Source of the DNA: Brachycybe producta
Lineage: Eukaryota > Arthropoda > Diplopoda > Playtdesmida > Andrognathidae
Reading direction: 5' to 3'
Length of the DNA: 64,000 bases
Assembly: GCA_036925085.1 (NCBI GenBank)
Contig: JAUPFP010000100.1
Coordinates: forward strand, 310,001-374,000
This document shows, piece by piece, positions 60,571-64,000 of the stretch. Position 1 is the first letter of the stretch; the number at the start of each line of letters is the position of its first letter. Both the position numbers and the translations under genes were made by a program. The notes beneath the pieces were generated by a model. The model searched no databases. It was not told the DNA's origin and saw only the letters and a program-made list of their open reading frames with translations.

Positions 60571-61048
60571 TTGTCACGATAATGGACTTTTGTGTGTCAT
60601 TTTTCGGTTGACAAAGTTTAATGATCTTATTGTCTGGAACGGTGCTGCTCTCAGGTGAGTGAGTGTGTCATTTCAAATTATGTTTATGACGTCATATAAA
60701 TATCTAAAATATATATACACAGGTAGGTCAACTTCATGTTGGGGAACAAAGTGTAAATTATTTTTTAAAAATATGCATTTTTATGCAAATAAAAAAAACA
60801 AGCCCTCAAAAAATTAAAAATATGCGACAAAATTGTTCATTTTATGTAATTGTTAGAAAATAATAACGGAAAATACAAAATCGAAAGTAGTTTTCAAAAA
60901 AGTGTTTATTTTTTAAAAAATATAAGAAGGAATGGAGGTTATTAAGTGTAAACACACGTAGAACCCTGGTTAATCTGTTTTTCAGGAGAAAAATTAAGAG
61001 AAACATGAAAGTGTTTTAGAAACTAGAAGAGTTGATCAATCACATATA

Positions 61049-61235
61049 GGTTGGCCCATACAAGACCGGCCCGAATTGGCTCCAAACAGAAAGGAAAATT
61101 CCTGATGCAATAAAAACCAAAGAATCGAATAAGTAAACCCACACTAGGCCTAGACGGAATCGACTTGACTTGAACACAGCGTTCGGCTTCGATTCCGTTC
61201 GAGCCGATTCAAGGCCGGTCTAGTGTGGGCCAACC
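61049..61235. mobile_element. small TIR element nested in a foldback repeat
   Basis: GGTTGGCCCATACAAGACCG at the left is inverted at the right (complement of CCGGTCTAGTGTGGGCCAAC), bounding 187 bp. It interrupts the foldback arm between AGTTGATCAATCACATATA and AGTATTTTCATG, so it is younger than its host repeat. No ORF. Confidence 0.65.
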
Positions 61236-62135
61236 TTCAGAGTATTTTCATGTTTGACATATTTTAAAATAAGCTTTTTTACAATAGTTTGAAAATGATC
61301 GAACTTCAAGTGGATGATATTTTTTTAATTTCTATTTATGAAAAATTTATTTTGAAATAAAGAGTGCAACATGGAAATACTATTTTAGTTTCTAACACTT
61401 TCAATTTCTTTGTGAGTGTTGCTCAGATTCTGAAATTGCAGAATATTCGAGGAATTGAAAAATCAGCTGTTCATCAAAGATTTTTAAAGTAGAGACTTCG
61501 TCTTTCTAAACTCAGACTATGTCACCACAGAATGCTTCATAGTTGAGCTATCTGGATGAATATATGTTGAATCTTTTGATAATAAACGATGATTACAACA
61601 CACCTGCTTATTTCCTTTAACTTCCTTTCAACCCTCAAATACCTGTCTATATGAGATCGCCTTTCTACCTATATGGCCATATGACCATTGTTTTCTATTG
61701 TATTGTGTTTGTTGGCGGGCGATTTCACATTTTAACGAGTCAGTTTTTGCTTCTGGATATATATTTTTTCTAGCTGCAAGAAAAATTTTAAAATACTCCA
61801 GAAGAAGAAAACCGGTTTTTATTTCTGTAAAAAAGTTCTTTTATACAAAAAAGGCTCACAGTTGAGTCAAAAGTTGAGGAGTGGCTTCCAAATAACTCTG
61901 TGAGTTTCTTACATGAGTGAGTTTGAAGAGACTTGATAGAAAAATCGTTGATTTTAAAATATATATATATAAAAAAACTTTTTGTTTTTCTTTAAAAGTT
62001 TTTAAAAAAGTTTTGCAAAGTTTCAAATCAAAGCGACAATAATAGAAATAGAGAGAGAGAGAGAAAAAAAATCTTATGTTTTAATTAATGGAAACACTTT
62101 TTTAATTTAATGAATGTCAAGTACTATATAAGATA

Positions 62136-62349
62136 ATGCGTTCTATAAGGAGGTGGAATTTTTCATTGGAATGTTGTTGTTTTTGTGCTGTAATTTTTTT
62201 TCTTCTTCTTCTGCTTAACTTTTTAAATGTTAATAATGATTATTACGGAGTTGATGCTCACGTTGCTTTAACCTATCCTCCGGCAAGAAAATATGATTTG
62301 GATTTTTTGGATAATATCAGGACTCCAGGTCCTTGTGGAATGCCAAAAG
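62136..62349 (+). CDS. secreted protein with predicted N-terminal histidine, first exon (partial)
   Basis: The exon encodes 71 residues plus one base. Residues 15-31 are strongly hydrophobic (FCAVIFFLLLLLNFL), fitting a signal peptide or anchor, with a likely cleavage after VDA (residue 41), leaving His42 as the first mature residue: HVALTYPPARKYDLDFLDN, then CGMP. A mature N-terminal His followed by PPAR recalls the copper 'histidine brace' of lytic polysaccharide monooxygenases and similar copper proteins; the sequence does not match the HGRL-type start of the AA15 family I know, so family membership is unproven. The donor is AAAG|GTTATT (phase 1). No further exon is visible up to 64000; the gene runs off the window. 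Confidence 0.6.
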
Positions 62350-64000
62350 GTTATTAATTATTATTATTATTATTACTATTGTTGTTGTTTTTATTTTTCA
62401 GTACTGTGTGGAAACCGTTTAAAATGAAATTTAAGGGACAATGATACTTTTTTCGTGTTAAGCGAATTTTGCCTTTAAAAAGAAAGAATGTTTCTACTAT
62501 TCTAAAACATTGTCTACACCTAATAAGTGTTTTAAATGAATGTGCTAAACGAATTTCGTGTTAAAAGAATTTCTGCAACTGTTTAAAAACTTAGTCTACA
62601 CTTGATATGTATTTAAATATTAAACATGTTCTACAAAACTCTGTAGAAACATGTACTTGAGTTCAATATATTTAAATATAGTTAGCATTTCTATATATTC
62701 AGGTAATATTTAAATATATTAACTGTTATTTAAATAATGAAGTATGTAAAATATATGTAAAAATGTTCGAGCATTTCAATATGTTCAGCTATGTGCCAAT
62801 GAAGTCAATTTTATTTATTTCATTTCCTTAATTCGACTTCATATAATTCAACTAAACACAATTAACATGAATGCATTTAGATTGAGTTAAATATGTTTAG
62901 GTGAATTATACGGAATCCAGTTAAGGACATGAACCAAATAAAAATTTACTTTATTATTAATATTTTAAATTGAAATACTAAATCAATATTTTAATGGCAA
63001 TAGTTTATATAATTACATTTAAGTATTAACTCAATATTTTCAGATTATTACCTGAATAAATTGAGAATTTGATATATTTGTTTGTTTGCTCTTCACAGGG
63101 CTCTGTAGAACACGTTTATTACTTAAATGCATTTAAATTATCAGGTGTGTACTAGGTTTAAGGGACTGAACTGAAAATTTATTTTGTGTTATCCGATTTT
63201 TTGTGTTAAAACTGTTTTCATTTTATGTTGCTTTTTACTCGCTTTTTTTTTACTGTAACTTCATAATTTGTTTGTCCAATATGCCACCTTCTGAAATATT
63301 TGCAAATATAATTTACACTGCAAGGGATTGAACCCATGACCAACATTACCAATGGGCTGAAACACTAACCACTACAACAACAACACAAGACCCGATTACA
63401 TCTTGTTTTACTTTTTAGGCCCCTTTTTTATATAAAAGCGAGTATTGCAAAAAAAAAAACATGTTTTTTGTTTATTTGTTAAATATTTGGTAGCGATTTA
63501 CTATTGATATTATTATTATTATTATGAAGTTTTGTTTTTATGCGACTTTTAAGTAATCTTTAAAAAAAATCAAGGAAACTGGAGGTGGTGGTAATATTTA
63601 TTAAAATTAGAAACTTTTTTTTTTAAAGCTTGTTACCCTTGAAGGGTCTTTGAATTACACCTCCTGACTTTTATTTTATACGTCCAAATTTGGAAAAAAA
63701 AATTAAATGAATAATAATTTAATAATGAATATTTTATAGGTATGTATTTTAAAATAGAGCCAAATAAAATCGAAATTAATATGGCAAAATATGATAGAGA
63801 GAGAGAGAGGTGTCATGGAATATATTGTAAATATTTTAAAGTGGACAACGCCCGTAGGGCATTTTAAACTTTTAATATCAGTGGTCATCTTAATTGGATT
63901 TTTTTTTCTTCTTGTTACGTGTAATTTCTGTCCCCGTTTAAACACTGAAATCACCTAAATACCTTTGTGTGTGTGTTTAAAAATGAGAACGATTACTTTT
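62350..64000. other. AT-rich sequence, probably intron 1 of the secreted-protein gene
   Basis: No exon recognised on the plus strand. It contains an inverted relative of the 25700-26060 repeat (about 62800-63060), a minus-strand tRNA-like unit (63320-63385) and short GA and AT runs. Confidence 0.45.
63320..63385 (-). pseudogene. tRNA-like sequence, probably SINE head
   Basis: On the minus strand TAGTGGTTAGTG resembles an A box and ATGGGTTCAATCCC a B box. The anticodon arm does not pair well. Likely a tRNA-derived relic. Confidence 0.45.

Larger units (their letters stand above)
60505..62135. other. intergenic region between PRPF38A and the secreted-protein gene
   Basis: No gene seen. It holds the PRPF38A 3' end, a foldback-family copy (about 60770-61490) with a second element inserted in it (61049-61235), and GA-rich and AT-rich tracts just before the next ATG. 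Confidence 0.5.

Overview
The window is animal nuclear DNA, very AT-rich, with intron-split genes using GT/AG junctions, some introns of only about 50-65 nt, and a dense load of repeats. Protein similarity is clearly metazoan (eIF2B gamma, PRPF38A, a receptor-kinase-like protein, an NMDA-receptor-like exon). The phylum cannot be fixed from the sequence; an invertebrate is the best reading. All functional calls are from reading translated exons, with no database search.

Layout. 1-5679: no coding sequence recognised except that a minus-strand gene continues leftward; two hAT-like MITEs. 5680-6165 (-): first coding exon of an ionotropic (NMDA-type-like) glutamate receptor. 6166-10280: no gene seen, microsatellites and hairpins. 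10281-11090: small TIR element. 11991-21485: an apparently intact LTR retrotransposon on the minus strand with LTRs that look identical, a Gag with a CCHC knuckle, an unrecognised 728-residue second protein, and no visible reverse transcriptase, protease, RNase H or integrase. 21486-36267: about 15 kb of AT-rich repeats. 36268-47271 (-): EIF2B3 in nine exons (438 aa). 47272-48609: short intergenic region between divergent genes, with a tRNA-like relic. 48610-53236 (+): a 15-exon gene for a 784-aa single-pass receptor (signal peptide, WSC domain, FN3-like domains, TM, tyrosine-kinase-like domain) whose catalytic Lys, HRD Asp and HRDLAARN Asn are all replaced: a predicted pseudokinase. 53237-56752: no firm gene, one telomere-like CCTAA block. 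56753-60504 (+): PRPF38A in six exons (321 aa), with a 42-bp minisatellite in intron 2. 62136 onward (+): first exon of a secreted protein whose predicted mature N-terminus is a histidine; the rest lies beyond the window.

For the three complete genes the exon lengths sum to whole reading frames and every junction phase agrees, which supports the models. EIF2B3 (translation-initiation exchange factor) and PRPF38A (spliceosome) are housekeeping genes; nothing suggests the neighbouring genes share a pathway. The two most unusual items are the WSC/FN3 receptor pseudokinase and the pol-less LTR element with an orphan second ORF. A palindromic AT-rich repeat family recurs at more than a dozen places, including introns of all three complete genes.
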